Assembly: GCF_036588685.1 (NCBI RefSeq)
Contig: NC_086378.1
Span: 18,391,578-18,455,577, forward strand
Direction of reading: 5' to 3'
DNA from: Mytilus trossulus
Taxonomy: Eukaryota; Mollusca; Bivalvia; Mytilida; Mytilidae
DNA: 64,000 nt
This document shows, piece by piece, positions 48,451 to 60,203 of this stretch. The translations under genes and the position numbers were made by a program. Position 1 is the stretch's first letter. The number at the start of each line of letters is the position of its first letter. The notes under the pieces are model-generated. The model saw only the letters and a program-made list of their open reading frames with translations. It made no database searches and was not told the origin of the DNA.

Positions 48451-49239
48451 TTATGATTGGGTCAACATTTATCATGACATTAAGACATTACAATACTTAT
48501 ATGATATAATCATCTTTATAGCATTATAAGTCTCAGTCACAATCGGAGCAAAGACAAAATAGAAAAAACCACCAACTAACACATTGATATCAAATAACAG
48601 TCAAGACATGTACTCCATAATTCAAAAGAACTAACAATGTAAATCATGCCCTCCCCCCCATAATAGTAAGGTTTTCTTGTGTTAATATCGGAAATTTATC
48701 ATATTTATCTTACTTTTTAAAGTTCTAGAAATATGGGGAAAGAGTTTCTCCCTCAAATTATTATGAAGTGAGCATTCGATTTAAAAATGACTCTCATCCT
48801 CAACATTCTTTAAATGAAAATAAATGTCAAGTTTCCAACAAAACACATAATGTTTTTAAAATTAGACAATTTGACAAAGACACAAGCAGGACAAGAATGT
48901 CACACATTGTCTTAGATTTTTTACTAGTTTGTTATTGGCTTTGATATTGCACTCATTCTATTTGAGCACTCAAAATGCGTTGACTTTATATTTCTGCGAC
49001 AAAATTAATTTAGATAAAACTTGGATGAGTGATATCAGGAGAGAAAATGTTGCGACCAAGAGGGCGGGTAGTGTTATCCAACTCCGATATATTTATTTAT
49101 GTAGTTAATAGTGGGGGAAACCTCACTTCCCTGATACGCGAAAAGGGGGAGCCGAAGATCTAGTTAAGTCTTAGATGCATGATATTTTTATTAGTTGTTA
49201 GTGCCTGAACTAGCTTTCAGATAACTGCGACAACCATCA
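48451..49239. other. Non-coding stretch
   Basis: No gene or repeat family recognised. AT-rich, with a few C/A-rich words. Confidence 0.4.
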
Positions 49240-49725
49240 GATCTGTTCCTATTGTCTTTTTGTTGTCGGGATGTACAAGTACCCGGCCACGTTCACTTGT
49301 ATTTTCGTCCATCTGATGAGTTAAGCCTTTTTCAACTGATTTTTATAGTTCGTTCTTATGTTGTACTGTTATACCACTGTCCCAGGTTAGGGAAAGGGTT
49401 GGGATCCCGTTAACATGTTTAACCCCGCCACATTATTTATTTATGTGCCTGTCCCAAGTCAGGAGCCTGTAATTCAGTGGTTGTCGTTTGTTTATGTGTT
49501 ACATATTTGTTTTTCGTTCATTTTTTTTATACAAATAAGGCCGTTAGTTTTCTCGTTTGAATTGTTTTACATTGTCATATCGGGGCCTTTTATAGCTGAC
49601 TATGCGGTATGGGCTTTGCTCATTGTTGAAGGTCGTACGGTGACCTATAGTTGTTAATGTTTGTGTCATGTTGGTCTCTTGTGGATGGTTGTGTCATTGG
49701 CAATCATACCACATCTCCTTTTTTA
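49240..49725 (+). repeat. Dispersed repeat, family G, long copy
   Basis: Contains in order CATCTGATGAGTTAAGCC, CTGTCCCAGGTTAGGG, TTAACATGTTTAACCCCGCC, GAGCCTGTAATTCAGTGG, TGCGGTATGGGCTTTGCTC and CAATCATACCACATCTCC. Shorter copies lie at 30345, 57915 and the right window edge. Non-coding. Confidence 0.8.
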
Positions 49726-49740
49726 TAAAGAAGGTAGATC

Positions 49741-49816
49741 ATGACACACATGCGAAAAAATAGCGAACTAGAACAGCACAGACTGATGTTCCAGTTCGCT
49801 ATTTTTTCGCATGTGT
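49741..49816. repeat. Hairpin with ~33-bp arms
   Basis: GACACACATGCGAAAAAATA then GCGAACT pairs with AGTTCGC and TATTTTTTCGCATGTGTGTC around a short loop. Only one or two mismatches. Confidence 0.9.
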
Positions 49817-50030
49817 GTCTTGGGACGAGGGTAAGGATTGAGCAGTTGCCATAAGCTTGTGTATTAACTCCAATTTATTGAGACAAATATCCCGCATAGA
49901 AATCCAGACAACCACACATATCAGAGAACGCAGTTGGTCTTTTTAGAGAAAATTTACCTATACACATAAGAAAAACGCATTGTCGGAATTATGGAACGCC
50001 ATAGCTGTCTTATGTGTCTTTTTTATTGCT

Positions 50031-50430
50031 TTTCTATTATAAGATGGTGCTTTTCTATTATAAGATGGTGGTTTTCTATTATAAGATGGTGCTTTTCTGT
50101 TATAAGATGGTGGTTTTCTATTATAAGATGGTGCTTTTCTATTATAAGATGATGGTTTTCTATTATAAGATGGTGCTTTTCTATTATAAGATGGTTGTTT
50201 TCTATTATAAGATGGTGGTTTTCTATTATAAGATGGTGGTTTTCTATTATAAGATTGTGCTTTTCTATTATAAAATAGTGGTTTTCTATTATAAGATGGT
50301 GCTTTTCTATTATAAAATAGTGGTTTTCTATTATAAGGTGGTTTTCTATAATAAGGTGCTTTTTTATTATAAGGTGCTTTTTTATTATAAGGTGCTTTTT
50401 TAATATAAGGTGCTTTTTTATTATGTGATG
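50031..50430 (+). repeat. 21-bp minisatellite, left arm
   Basis: About 19 units of TTTTCTATTATAAGATGGTG plus one base, decaying to shorter TTTTTATTATAAGGTGC units at the inner end. Open frames (FYYKMV repeats) are translations of the array. Confidence 0.95.
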
Positions 50431-50757
50431 GTGGTTCCCGTGATTAACCGGGAGTGTGGGGAAGCACTAATGACAGGACGATTGCCCGGATAATGACAGG
50501 ACGGTTGACCGGCCGAGATATTTTTTTGTTATTCGGTAGATTGGTTTAATATTTGTAGACCTTAAAGATATTAAAACATATTTAAAACTTTATGAAAATC
50601 AAACAAAATAAGTGAAAAAAAATATTTTTGAGCAAATAAAGTTGACCGGACGGTATTCACACTCGTCGTTATACGCTACACATATATTCAACTTGTCGAC
50701 AACAAGTGTTAATATCTTTGACAATATTTGTCCAAGTAATTCAGGAATCTGTGAGAT

Positions 50758-51242
50758 TTAAAAACAAATTATACGAAAATATAAATTTATAGTAAAACAA
50801 AATATATTTCTGCTAAAAAAGTTGACCGGACTGAATTCACATTCGCCGATGTGTTTAACAGAGACATGTATGATACATGAAGAGATTCGCACATCTATAT
50901 AATTATATTTTAGGTCTTTGGTTTTAAATATATAAACAGGATTTTCTTTCTTCACAGAAGGTTGACTGTCAGTAAGAAGTATCTGATGATCTTGACTGCC
51001 ATTATCAGCATACCTCAATCTTAGTAGATATCGGTGTTTATACAACCTTTCTTTTTTGAATGAGGTATTTTTAACTTGGCTGGTGTTTTCAACTTGGCGG
51101 ATGTCTTTCACCTGGCTGGTGTTTTGTTGTTTTTGGAGACTGAGGTTCCAAGGGAAAGGACACTCAAATAATGTGCCCCCTAAAAGTCCGAGAAGCAGTG
51201 CAGTATTATACAAAAGTAAATTTGTGTTCGATGCCTTTATTT
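50758..51242 (-). other. Unidentified open frame between fold-back arms
   Basis: A minus-strand frame open for about 160 codons, without an ATG at its start. Near its beginning is a hydrophobic stretch (NTALLLGLLGGTLF), then a polar region with the word NTSQVK used twice and RLRYADNGSQDHQILL. The hydrophobic part could be a signal peptide, and a TTACAATAG acceptor-like site lies just upstream near 51243. I recognise no family. Sequence here is less repetitive than its surroundings. It could be chance. Confidence 0.2.
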
Positions 51243-51494
51243 TCTATTGTAAAGTGTCTGAACACGACTGAATGCAAGTTTACTCCTTCGATGTTAAAGG
51301 TCATATTGGAATACATTGTTGTTGTTTTTTCAAATGATTTGATACCGGCAGATTGGTGGTCTCACTTTATAAATTTAATCCATGTCAGCTATCTAGTTTA
51401 TCTTTAAAAAAAAGAGAGAGCCAGTTTTGTATTCTTTAATAAAAAGTTCAATTCACTGTAATCTTTGTTTGGATTCTGATTGCCATTTGATTTT

Positions 51495-52345
51495 GGGACG
51501 ACCATTTGATATTCTGGGGGGGGGGGGGGGGCAGGAGGATTTTGAAAATAAATAACTCAGCCTTGATAATCATAAAAATAAATGGTTTGTTCTGTGGTAG
51601 TTTGAAAATAAATGACCTGACTTGCAATGTATTGAAAATAAATAACTCAGCAGGTCTATAGCTTATTGCCGGCCTTCAGCGGTTCCAAAACCCTTCAAAA
51701 AAAAAAATTCCTCGCTCTGCTCGGCGAAATATGTTTGACAATACTTTGGAAAGAGGCTAGGTAAAGCCAAACTAAATTAACTTTAATACTAGGTATGTAT
51801 GCAATACGTGTATATTGCTTGGGAATATAAATGATTCATTTCCTTTAGAAAGTTATAAAATACTTCATCTAATTATACCAATTGTCTTTTATAATATACT
51901 TATTACTATGTAATTGTGTTTCGTTTGTCCTGTCTTGCAATGTATTATCTGAAAATGTTTGTATATATTGTACTCTTGTACACAAGCATGTGTCTCACAG
52001 TCTGAGGTTATGAATGAAATCTTGAATCTCAAAATTTCTGAAGGGGATAATGATCTACTAGTATTCTGATTAAATGTTACACAATGACTTGACTATACAT
52101 GTATTAATGGTTTACCTTTTTTAAATGGTTATTTGGATGGAGAGATGTCTCATTGGCACTCACCTCTTCCTATATCTAATTATTCATAATTAACAAATAT
52201 TCAGAAAGTTGTATGTTTTCAAATATCATTAAAATAGTGGTAAAAAATGAATAATCAGTCCCTTGCTTTATTGAAAATAAATAACCGATCAAAAACAAAT
52301 CCACCTGCCCCCCCCCCCCCCCCCCTCCCTCCTTGATTGGTGATT
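51495..52345. mobile_element. GGGACGACC element, uninterrupted copy
   Basis: Starts GGGACGACCATTTGATATTC, then a run of G and GGCAGGAGGATTTT; ends AAATCCACCTGCC and a run of C, so the ends are inverted. It preserves the empty AATTG site (about 51885) of the 2.5 kb transposon found in the copy at 27117-30340. Confidence 0.8.
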
Positions 52346-52513
52346 ACGACAGGTGTCAAAATTAGATAGTAATCTAATTAAATACATGTAATAAATATTT
52401 TATGTATCAGGTCTTCTAGTGTGCTGGTGAACTTACTCAAGTCAATATTTTGAGCTCAAAGTTTTTATTAATTTATTTATTAATGAAATGCACATTTATA
52501 CCCCTAGGGGTTA

Positions 52514-53092
52514 ATAAAAAAAACACCTTATAATAGAAAAGCACCTTATAATAGAAAAGCACCTTATAATAGAAAAGCACCTTATAATAGAAAACCACCT
52601 TATAATAAAAAAAAGCACCTTATAATAGAAAACCACCTTATAATAGAAAACCACCTTATAATAGAAAACCACCATCTTATAATAGAAAAGCACCATCTTA
52701 TAATAGAAAAGCACCATCTTATAATAGAAAAGCACCTTCGTATAATAGAAAACCACCATCTTATAATAGAAAACCACTATCTTATAATAGAAAAGCACCA
52801 TCTTATAATAGAAAACCATCATCTTATAATAGAAAAGCACCATCTTATAATAGAAAAGCACCATCTTATAATAGAAAAGCACCATCTTATAATAGAAAAG
52901 CACCATCTTATAATAGAAAACCATCATCTTATAATAGAAAAGCACCATCTTATAATAGAAAAGCACCATCTTATAATAGAAAAGCACCATCTTATAATAT
53001 AAAACCATCATCTTATAATAGAAAAGCACCATCTTATAATAGAAAAGCACCATCTTATAATAGAAAAGCACCATCTTATAATAGAAAAGCAA
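52514..53092 (-). repeat. 21-bp minisatellite, right arm
   Basis: About 28 units of CACCATCTTATAATAGAAAA plus G, the reverse of the left arm, with shortened units at the inner end as in the left arm. Confidence 0.95.
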
Positions 53093-53128
53093 TAAAAAGG
53101 TCACACAAGACAGCTATGGCGTTCCATA

Positions 53129-53262
53129 AGGAATAATGGGCTGTCGGAGTAATGGGTTGTCGGAATGGACTGTCGGAGTAATGGGCTGTCAGAATAGTGG
53201 GCTGTCGGAGTAATGGGCTGTCGGAATAATGGTTGTCGGACTAATGGGATGTCACCATCGTA
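53129..53262. repeat. 16-bp array, TAATGGGCTGTCGGAG
   Basis: Seven or so units of TAATGGGCTGTCGGAG and variants directly beside the right arm of the fold-back structure. A reverse array is at 26638-26778. Confidence 0.85.
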
Positions 53263-54767
53263 TCTAATAACCCTTGCTAAAAATTTAAATGAAAAGTCTG
53301 TTAAACTGTGCGTGATTTACACATGTTACAAGTACAGTCTTTTCCGGTCAGAATGGGGACGTTAAATCCAATGCTTCGTGTAAAAAGAGCTTATCTAAAT
53401 CATTATAAGAACTTAGCTTACTCTTTTTAATGACTTGGCGAACTCATGAATACAACTTAGCTAACCTTTTATAGCGACTTGGTTGACTCGTTAAAAAAAA
53501 CTTATATTAGCACTTCCCATGCTTATCCAGTTTTATAAACGTTCGAAATCATGGACAGTTAATATTGTTAAGAAAACTTCCATTCATTAAATAAAATGAA
53601 TTGGTGACCCTAGGTTAGTATAACTGGTCAATTGTTGATTATAGTCAAATATCATGTCATGTGTTTAAATAAATGGTTTTGTTCTTCGAAAACGAATTAA
53701 TTGATAACGGTAATGTTCCGGTATAGATGGAAAGAAATATGTAACTATTGGTATGAAATGTATGAAACTGTGTATGACCAATTAAACATTCTTCCAATTG
53801 GTCAAACGAGGATTAGCAGAAAATTTTCAGAAATCGAAGATTGTAGTTTTTAGAATCAGAGGTGGTCGCATTTATAAAGGTGTTTAAATATAAGTTATAG
53901 ATTATTGATCGATCTTGGTGATTAAGTAACAATTGTAATATTCTGCAAACACAAAAAAACAATTGCCGAGCAAGGCCGAAAAACAATGTACGGTGTGAGA
54001 AGCAATGTACTATTACCACTAGATGTTTGATACCTTTATTTGAATTGCAGATGTGGAATTTGGGGGGGGGGGGGGGGGGGGTTCACAGAACGTCAAAGAA
54101 TCTTCAAGATGGAAAGAGTGATACTTCATTTTTATTATCAAAGTGTGCTAAACTAACGACTAACAAACAACCACTGATTGAAAGAATGTTCGGAATATTA
54201 AATTTTGGTTCAAATTATCTTCAGAAAATGTATTTTAAGATCATGTTACAAAGATCTATGTTTTACTGTGAAAATCTTGTTAACTGCATAGTATACTAGT
54301 GTTATGAGTCGACTGTAAACAAATTTGGCGTGTAAACTTACTGAATATTATTTTTGAAAAATCTCTAAGGTATATCATGAAAAATGAAAATGTTTGATCA
54401 AAGCAGGAACTGTATCAGTTATGGAACCGTGGCTCTTATGGTCATTGGGATATACACATGTTTATAATATTTGATCCGGAAAATACAAAATTATATATCC
54501 CCAGGACTTTGAGGGCAACAATTCCAAAAAAAGATTAAAAAATGTGTAGAATTTTATAGCTTTTATGTTTCAAATATAACATTGCAGTTTTGTTCGAGAT
54601 TAAGAGTGTAAATAATTGCTGTCGTTGCAACTTGGAAACATAATGATGATGTTGGTATGTACATTTCTTTAGTAGTGTTGTTAAGTAACTCTCTCGTTGA
54701 CCCACATCTTTATCGGCTATTTCTGAGTTCAGTATGCAATAAAGAAAAACATATTTCGTTTCATATT
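53263..54767. other. Non-coding stretch 3' of GDAP1 copy 2
   Basis: AT-rich, no gene recognised. It contains a run of about 19 G at 54061-54080. Confidence 0.4.
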
Positions 54768-55084
54768 TCATTTATTTTTAAGGTACCAAATACCAGCTCC
54801 AATCGCCAATACTAGTACTGCAACACTGCCAACATAAGGAGCCACTGATTTGACACCCGATAAAAGCAGCAATGGTCCAATTTTCTTAGCCTCTGCTCTT
54901 AGCATCTGTACTGATTTCTTCTGACTAATTCTTTGTTGATATTCAAACAAAAACGGTCGTCCTGATTTTGAAAAGAATCTGTCTTCAAGACCTAGTATTG
55001 TCATACGATCCATGATGACACCAAGAAGAATATCTGCTACCGTGAACTGGGGACCGGTTAGCCAGTAATCTTTTCCGGTTACTC
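54768..55084 (-). CDS. GDAP1: GDAP1-like copy 2, exon 5
   Basis: Acceptor CTACAACAACAG ends at 55085. The exon encodes residues 208-312 with the membrane tail and a TGA stop at 54768-54770. An AATAAA hexamer on the minus strand overlaps the end of the coding region. Confidence 0.9.
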
Positions 55085-58000
55085 CTGTTGTTGTAGTGTA
55101 TATGAATTGAAAATAAAAACATGTTTCATTACTGTAACAATGTAATGTATAACAAAAATCCTGTTTCCACAAATTTCTTGCTTCTACCTATTTTTAATCA
55201 TAAAAGTTGTGTCAGTGGTATGTATTTGTTTTGGAGTTCTTTTTATAGTCATGGTTTGCATTCAATTTTGTCCAACATAAGTTATTCCATATCATCAGAT
55301 GTTTTTTATCGAAGCATATATAGAAAAAAAAACAATATTGTCAGTATGACCTTTTAAAAACATCATAGAACTATTTGCATTTTTTATACGGTCAAAAATA
55401 ATACGGATTTTATCTGGCGCCTACAATGGAATGGAATATGCCGCCCCTTTAATGGACAGATAACACATTGCCATCATAAGAATATATCTATTTTTCAATT
55501 CAATCAATTTAGTGGAATCGATTCTACCATTTTTATTTACAGACAATATTCATGTGCTTCCTCGCTAGCTGGCTTTAAAATGTGCGTCAGCCACCGTTTG
55601 TTTATGAAGTTGTATTTTCAATTGAGCGCTCCATCCCGATGAGAGTTTATAAAAAATGGGCTTCGGATGCATACAATTTAGTATCATTTTTTTTTTGTAA
55701 CATTCGTGTAAAGCTTTTGAAGGATACCTTGACTGTTCTGTAAACATTCTTCCAATCGGTCAAATTTTCTTTCTGTATCATCTAAACATTTGACTACATT
55801 CTCTTTCTTAAAAGCATCATCTATGTTCCTCTTTGTCTTTCCAGCCTTTGTTAAGTATGCTTGGCTTAAGTCTGGGTATTTGATGGCATTTCTTTCCAAG
55901 TTTGCCACCATATCCTTGCCGGAACGACCTGTTAGGAGAAAATAAAATTGTGGAATACAACAGAAAAAATAGTTATTGAAAATTAAGAAACTAGTACTTA
56001 TTGTAAAACAATTTTTACACTCTTTGTAAAGAATAAGGATATATGGTTAGGTTGTCCATGAAACAACTTTCGACACGAGTTCAAATGACGTGGATGCAAG
56101 CAATTTACATACATAACGAGAACTATCTTTAAAATCGATATCCGACGTATTTAAATTTGAGTATATGTTTAAAACTATCATTTCGATTTACCATTTAAAT
56201 AACGTTTTCTCTGTTTGTTTTCAGTAATTTCGGTCCTCGTATCTTTCTGTTTACATTCATCAAAACCCCGCGGAAATCTCACATGCGTAGGTTCGTTCTA
56301 AAAGTCATGTACGTTCGTACAACAAAGTTTACATTGAAAATTATATAATTGTCCCGAATAAACAGCTGTCATGGATGCAAAGAGTTATTGGAGAAACAAT
56401 TATTTTAATAAAAATATAAATCTTTGTAAGATATAGTTCAAATATTTATAGTTTTTCACTTGCTGTCCATCACGATATAATTAACAAGACGTTTTTTTTC
56501 AAACACAACCAAAACACCCACCATGACAGCATTTTGTCCAAAATCACAGATAGGATTTTCGAGCATGCGTATTCTGTTGCCATAGTTAAGCGTCTTTTAG
56601 TTCAAAGGGCACAAACCGAAACTACACCGACTACGTCGAAAAAAAAACCCTCTAAATAAATAAAACAGTAGACACAAAGTACCGATATAGGAGTACTCAC
56701 GGTTACTGAAATCTAGTTCAAAGTTCGTTTACTTTTCATAAAGCATAGTACAAGAAATAAGGAGTGATTGACAGGGTGTAATAGAGGCGCATATGCATGA
56801 AATTGAAATAAACTCTAAATATATAACAATTCACCAACTCTTCAGCTGAATGCAATTATAATGTATAACATCAAAACGTTGCTTTATAAATTACAAAGTT
56901 CAACAGTCATTTTCAATGTCCTTGACTCGTGTATGAAGACACATCTAAACATACCTGTAGCCAGGGGGGGGGGGGGTGTCAAATAAGCACTGTCAAAGTC
57001 AACGTTCTGTTCAAATTGTGACCGTTAAAGTCGAGTTCACGAGTTCAACTACCCCCCCCCCCCCCCCCCCCTTTTTGGAAATTCCTGGCTACGGGCCTGC
57101 TAAATATTTGCCTTTATTAACTTTATGATAGTTGTCTCATGACAGTCATGCCACAGCTCAAGATTCCTAACGCTTACTAGTATAATGCTGCATTCTGGAA
57201 AGTCAAACCAACATGGATCACAAGTAACACACTAGTTGTAAGTAATAAAACTAATGTAGGACGAATGCCCAATCTTTAATTGTGTATATAAACAGATGTC
57301 AACAGTCTGTACTACTATTTTGTTATACCTGAAATTATCTTTAGAAATATTCTCGGCATCTTTACACCACTGATGGACAACTCTTGATTAGCTATAACAC
57401 CAAATGTCAACAATCTTACATTTATGTCCGCCATTAAGTTTTGTAATCTCTGGGCTTCTCTTCCAGCTGAAGTATTTGGTTCTGGAATCAACTTCGGCCC
57501 TGTAGAAATTGTTTCATTGGAACATTATCACTCTTTTTTTTTGGGTTTTTTCAGAACTGCATTTCTCGTAATCAAGAAACATGACAATACTCTGGGTAAT
57601 ACATGTACATGATGCTCTTTTAACTTAGTTTATTTCGTTTTTCATGTTTTTATGTCAAGTTAATTTCTTTGGCTGTGTTGTCTAAAGCGGAGATAAGGTA
57701 TGACTATTACATTTAGATTTTTTAACACCACAACTCAGCAGTTTTTGCTTTATACGTGAGTTTTTTTAATTTTAATTTGCTTATAATTAAAAAATTTTGA
57801 TCTTGTCTTTGGCATTTAACTTTTGAGATGTGAGTACAGAGCAAAACATGAAAAATATGTTCAACTGCTTATTAAAAATATAGTTCACTTGGTGACGCTT
57901 ATATGTTTAACCAAAGTCAGCAGCCTGTAATTTATTGGTTTTCGTTTGACAAAAAAATGTTGCTGTTTACATCATATTTGTTTTTCCTTTTATTGTTTGC

Positions 58001-60203
58001 CCACAAATTCGGCTGTTCATTTTCACGTTCGCATTGTTTTATACTGGTTATTTCGGGACTTTTTAAACTTATTTGCAGTATGGTTTTATTCATTGGCGAA
58101 GGCCTTGCGATGACCTATACTTGTTATCTTCTAAGGTATTACTTGGACTTGGGTAGAGAGTTGTTTTGCTGGCAACAATACCATATATTCTTAGTTTTAT
58201 AATAACTTCATGTGTTTCTGTTAACTATTCCAACATCGGACTCGGTCTTCTTTTAAACTGAGGGTTTACTGTGTGTATTCCGGTGTGTAAGTCTTGTAAG
58301 TATTTTAAGGAGCCAGATAAGGTCCATCTCCAGGTGCGGGATTTTCTCGCCGCGTTGTTGACCCATTTATGGTGGCTGTCGGTTGTTATCTGCACTTTGG
58401 TCGGGTTGTAGTCTCTTTGACATATTCCCCATTTCCATTCTCAATTTTATTCATTCATGCATACTCACCTGATTTTACTTCTTTGTCAATATACTCAATT
58501 ATTTTGTCCGAATCTACGATAATTTTCTCCCCGTCTTTTAAAACAGGGACTAGACCATCAGAGTTTATTCTCATGTAGGCAGGACTGTTCTGTTCACCAG
58601 TATGGAGGTTTACCAGCTTACGATTGAATCTGCAGTCTTTTTCAAAAAGTGCCAGTAGTACCTAAAGAACCAAGAATATATACATATATAAGTTTATAAA
58701 CAACTACAACAAAACGTTGTATACATGGTATATAACTGTTTTAAAGAGGCACTAGCTACGAGATATATGAAAAACTTATATAATGTTTTTGAGGCTCAAT
58801 CAGTAATGAAATACATATAGTGAAATAGTAATTCATTTTTAGTAAACAATAAGGTTCAATTTTGTCAAAATAAGCAAAAAAAACCCATTGATTATAACTT
58901 ATTCACTTGCATATTTTTCTGTCTGTGCCTTGTTTATTATTCTATTTAGACTTGTTTTACATTGTTATAAATCAAATATGAGAATTTGATAAGAATTGGT
59001 GAACACGAATTTGACAGTTAGTGCCCCTTTAATCTTTGATACCCTGTCTCTTAATTTCAGATTGGTCGGTTGCATCGTAAAATCTAACCGAACCATTGCA
59101 GTCATAAATTTCGCAAAATGTTTCATATGTAGCAGTGGTTTCAAGCGAGGTCGAAGAGGGCAATACGCCAATAGGCGTCAAAGTCAAGCTCCTAACCTCA
59201 AAATCTGAATATGTTCCTGACCTAAAGGCTTATCCACAAGTCCGCTAGTAAGTCGCGTAAGTCCGTTTGACCGTGTTGGCACGTTCAGTCGATAAATCAA
59301 AACGCTCTTTAGTTAGTAGATGAGAGCAGCTACTTTAAAATACTTGCCACTAGATGTCAAGGAAAACATCATTTGATCAAGACAACTTTTGGTAACAGAT
59401 AGTTAACTGTAAAAGTTTAGCGACATTTTCCGCAGAGTTGAGTGATTTATATAGCTAATCAGATAATTAGTTGCATATTAAAAAGTCGCTATTTCATATT
59501 TTTTTTTTAAGAAACATAGTGATAGTCATAAATTTCGCAAAATGTTTCATATGTAGCAGTGGTTTCAAGCGAGGTCGAAGAGGGCAATAGGCGTCAAAGT
59601 CAAGCTCCTAACCTCAAAATCTGAATATGTTCCTGACCTAAAGGCTTATCCACAAGTCCGCTAGTAAGTCGCGTGAGTCCGTTTGACCGTGTTGGCACGT
59701 TCAGTCGATAAATCAAAAAGCTCTTTAGTTAGTAGATGAGAGCAGCTACTTTAAAATACTTGCCACTAGATGTCAAGGAAAACATCATTTGATCAAGACA
59801 ACTTTTGGTAACAGATAGTTAACTGTAAAAGTTTAGCGACATTTTCCGCAGAGTTGAGTGATTTATATAGCTAATCAGATAAGTTGCATATTAAAAAGTC
59901 GCTATTTCATATTTTTTTTTAAGAAACATAGTGATAGGAATTTCAAAATATTTACTTTAAGTTTTGTATACACCCTTAACCTTATTGATTGGTGATAACA
60001 AAACTCTGACCTGACAATTTAAAAATGAACTCTGTCAACATATTAAGGTTTAGATCTGTACTCTATTAAAAGGGGTGTTGAAGGAATGTATGACATTGTT
60101 GGGGTTGTAAATCACCCACTGTTGGTTAGAAATAATATATATTTACCTTTTGTGAGCAGAATGATGAATAATAATAGTAGAGTGTGAAGCGACTGGTCGA
60201 CAT
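54768..60203 (-). CDS. GDAP1: GDAP1-like protein, copy 2 (five exons, 312 aa)
   Basis: Exons (minus strand): 60203-60147, 58661-58469, 57499-57329, 55928-55728, 55084-54768. Phases 0, 1, 1, 1 equal those of copy 1, and exons 1 and 2 have identical lengths (57 and 193 bp). Residues 1-83 are the GST N-terminal fold (FTLYYYYSSFCSQK, DGLVPVLKDGEK, IIEYID). Residues 84-260 are the helical domain with QELSISGVKMPR and KYPDLSQAYL. DYWLTGPQFTVADILLG and LGLEDRFF form the C-terminal block. Residues about 288-307 (PYVGSVAVLVLAIGAGIW) are the membrane tail, followed by YLKNK and a TGA stop. Function as for copy 1: probable mitochondrial outer-membrane GST-fold protein. All splice sites are GT-AG. The tail is shorter than in copy 1 (KNK versus a further 10 residues). 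Confidence 0.9.
55728..55928 (-). CDS. GDAP1: GDAP1-like copy 2, exon 4
   Basis: Acceptor TCTCCTAACAG and donor GTATCC. The exon encodes residues 141-207 (GRSGKDMVANLERNAIKYPD onward), one codon longer than in copy 1. Confidence 0.9.
55929..57328 (-). other. GDAP1-like copy 2, intron 3
   Basis: Contains an inverted element with mirrored G and C runs at 56955-57105 and otherwise unassigned sequence. No further exon recognised. Confidence 0.6.
56955..57105. repeat. Inverted repeat with mirrored G and C runs
   Basis: CCTGTAGCCAGG plus about 11 G on the left; about 20 C, a short T/G spacer and CCTGGCTACGGG on the right. It has the same style as 17617-18053 and 51495-52345 but a different end sequence. 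Confidence 0.75.
57329..57499 (-). CDS. GDAP1: GDAP1-like copy 2, exon 3
   Basis: Acceptor ATTTCTACAG and donor GTATAAC. The exon encodes residues 84-140 including GPKLIPEPNTSAGREAQRL and QELSISG. Confidence 0.9.
57500..58468 (-). other. GDAP1-like copy 2, intron 2
   Basis: Holds a diverged family G copy (57915-58200) and an M1 repeat (58260-58450). No exon seen between. Confidence 0.65.
58260..58450 (+). repeat. Dispersed repeat, family M1
   Basis: Ends GGGTTGTAGTCTCTTTGACA and ATTCCCCATTTCCATTCTC, the same ending as at 3095-3150 and 17330-17380. Confidence 0.7.
58469..58661 (-). CDS. GDAP1: GDAP1-like copy 2, exon 2
   Basis: Acceptor TGGTTCTTTAG and donor GTGAGTAT. The exon encodes residues 20-83 (LLALFEKDCRFNRKLVNL and GLVPVLKDGEKIIVD). 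Confidence 0.92.
59101..59937. repeat. ~420-bp recent tandem duplication in GDAP1 copy 2 intron 1
   Basis: The block starting GTCATAAATTTCGCAAAATG at 59101 restarts at 59525 and runs almost unchanged to about 59937. The copies differ by a few single-base changes and two short deletions. Confidence 0.95.
60147..60203 (-). CDS. GDAP1: GDAP1-like copy 2, exon 1
   Basis: The ATG at 60203-60201 opens MSTSRFTLYYYYSSFCSQK, 19 codons, then donor GTAAATAT. The spacing and donor match copy 1. Confidence 0.88.

Larger units (their letters stand above)
49989..53123. mobile_element. Fold-back structure with 21-bp minisatellite arms
   Basis: Outer inverted words ATGGAACGCCATAGCTGTCT (left) and AGACAGCTATGGCGTTCCAT (right) flank two 21-bp arrays in opposite orientation (50031-50430 and 52514-53092). 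The 2.1 kb between the arms holds GTTGACCGGAC repeats (50490-50840), a possible open frame (50758-51242, minus) and a GGGACGACC element (51495-52345). Confidence 0.8.

Noticed and set aside
50014-50403. 129-codon open frame of FYYKMV repeats
   Set aside because: It is the translation of the 21-bp minisatellite; the mirrored array (52511-53104) gives the same product.
55121-55357. Plus-strand open frames opposite GDAP1 copy 2 (also 57424-57612 and 58369-58578)
   Set aside because: They are intronic, or antisense shadows of exons 2 and 3, without independent coding features.
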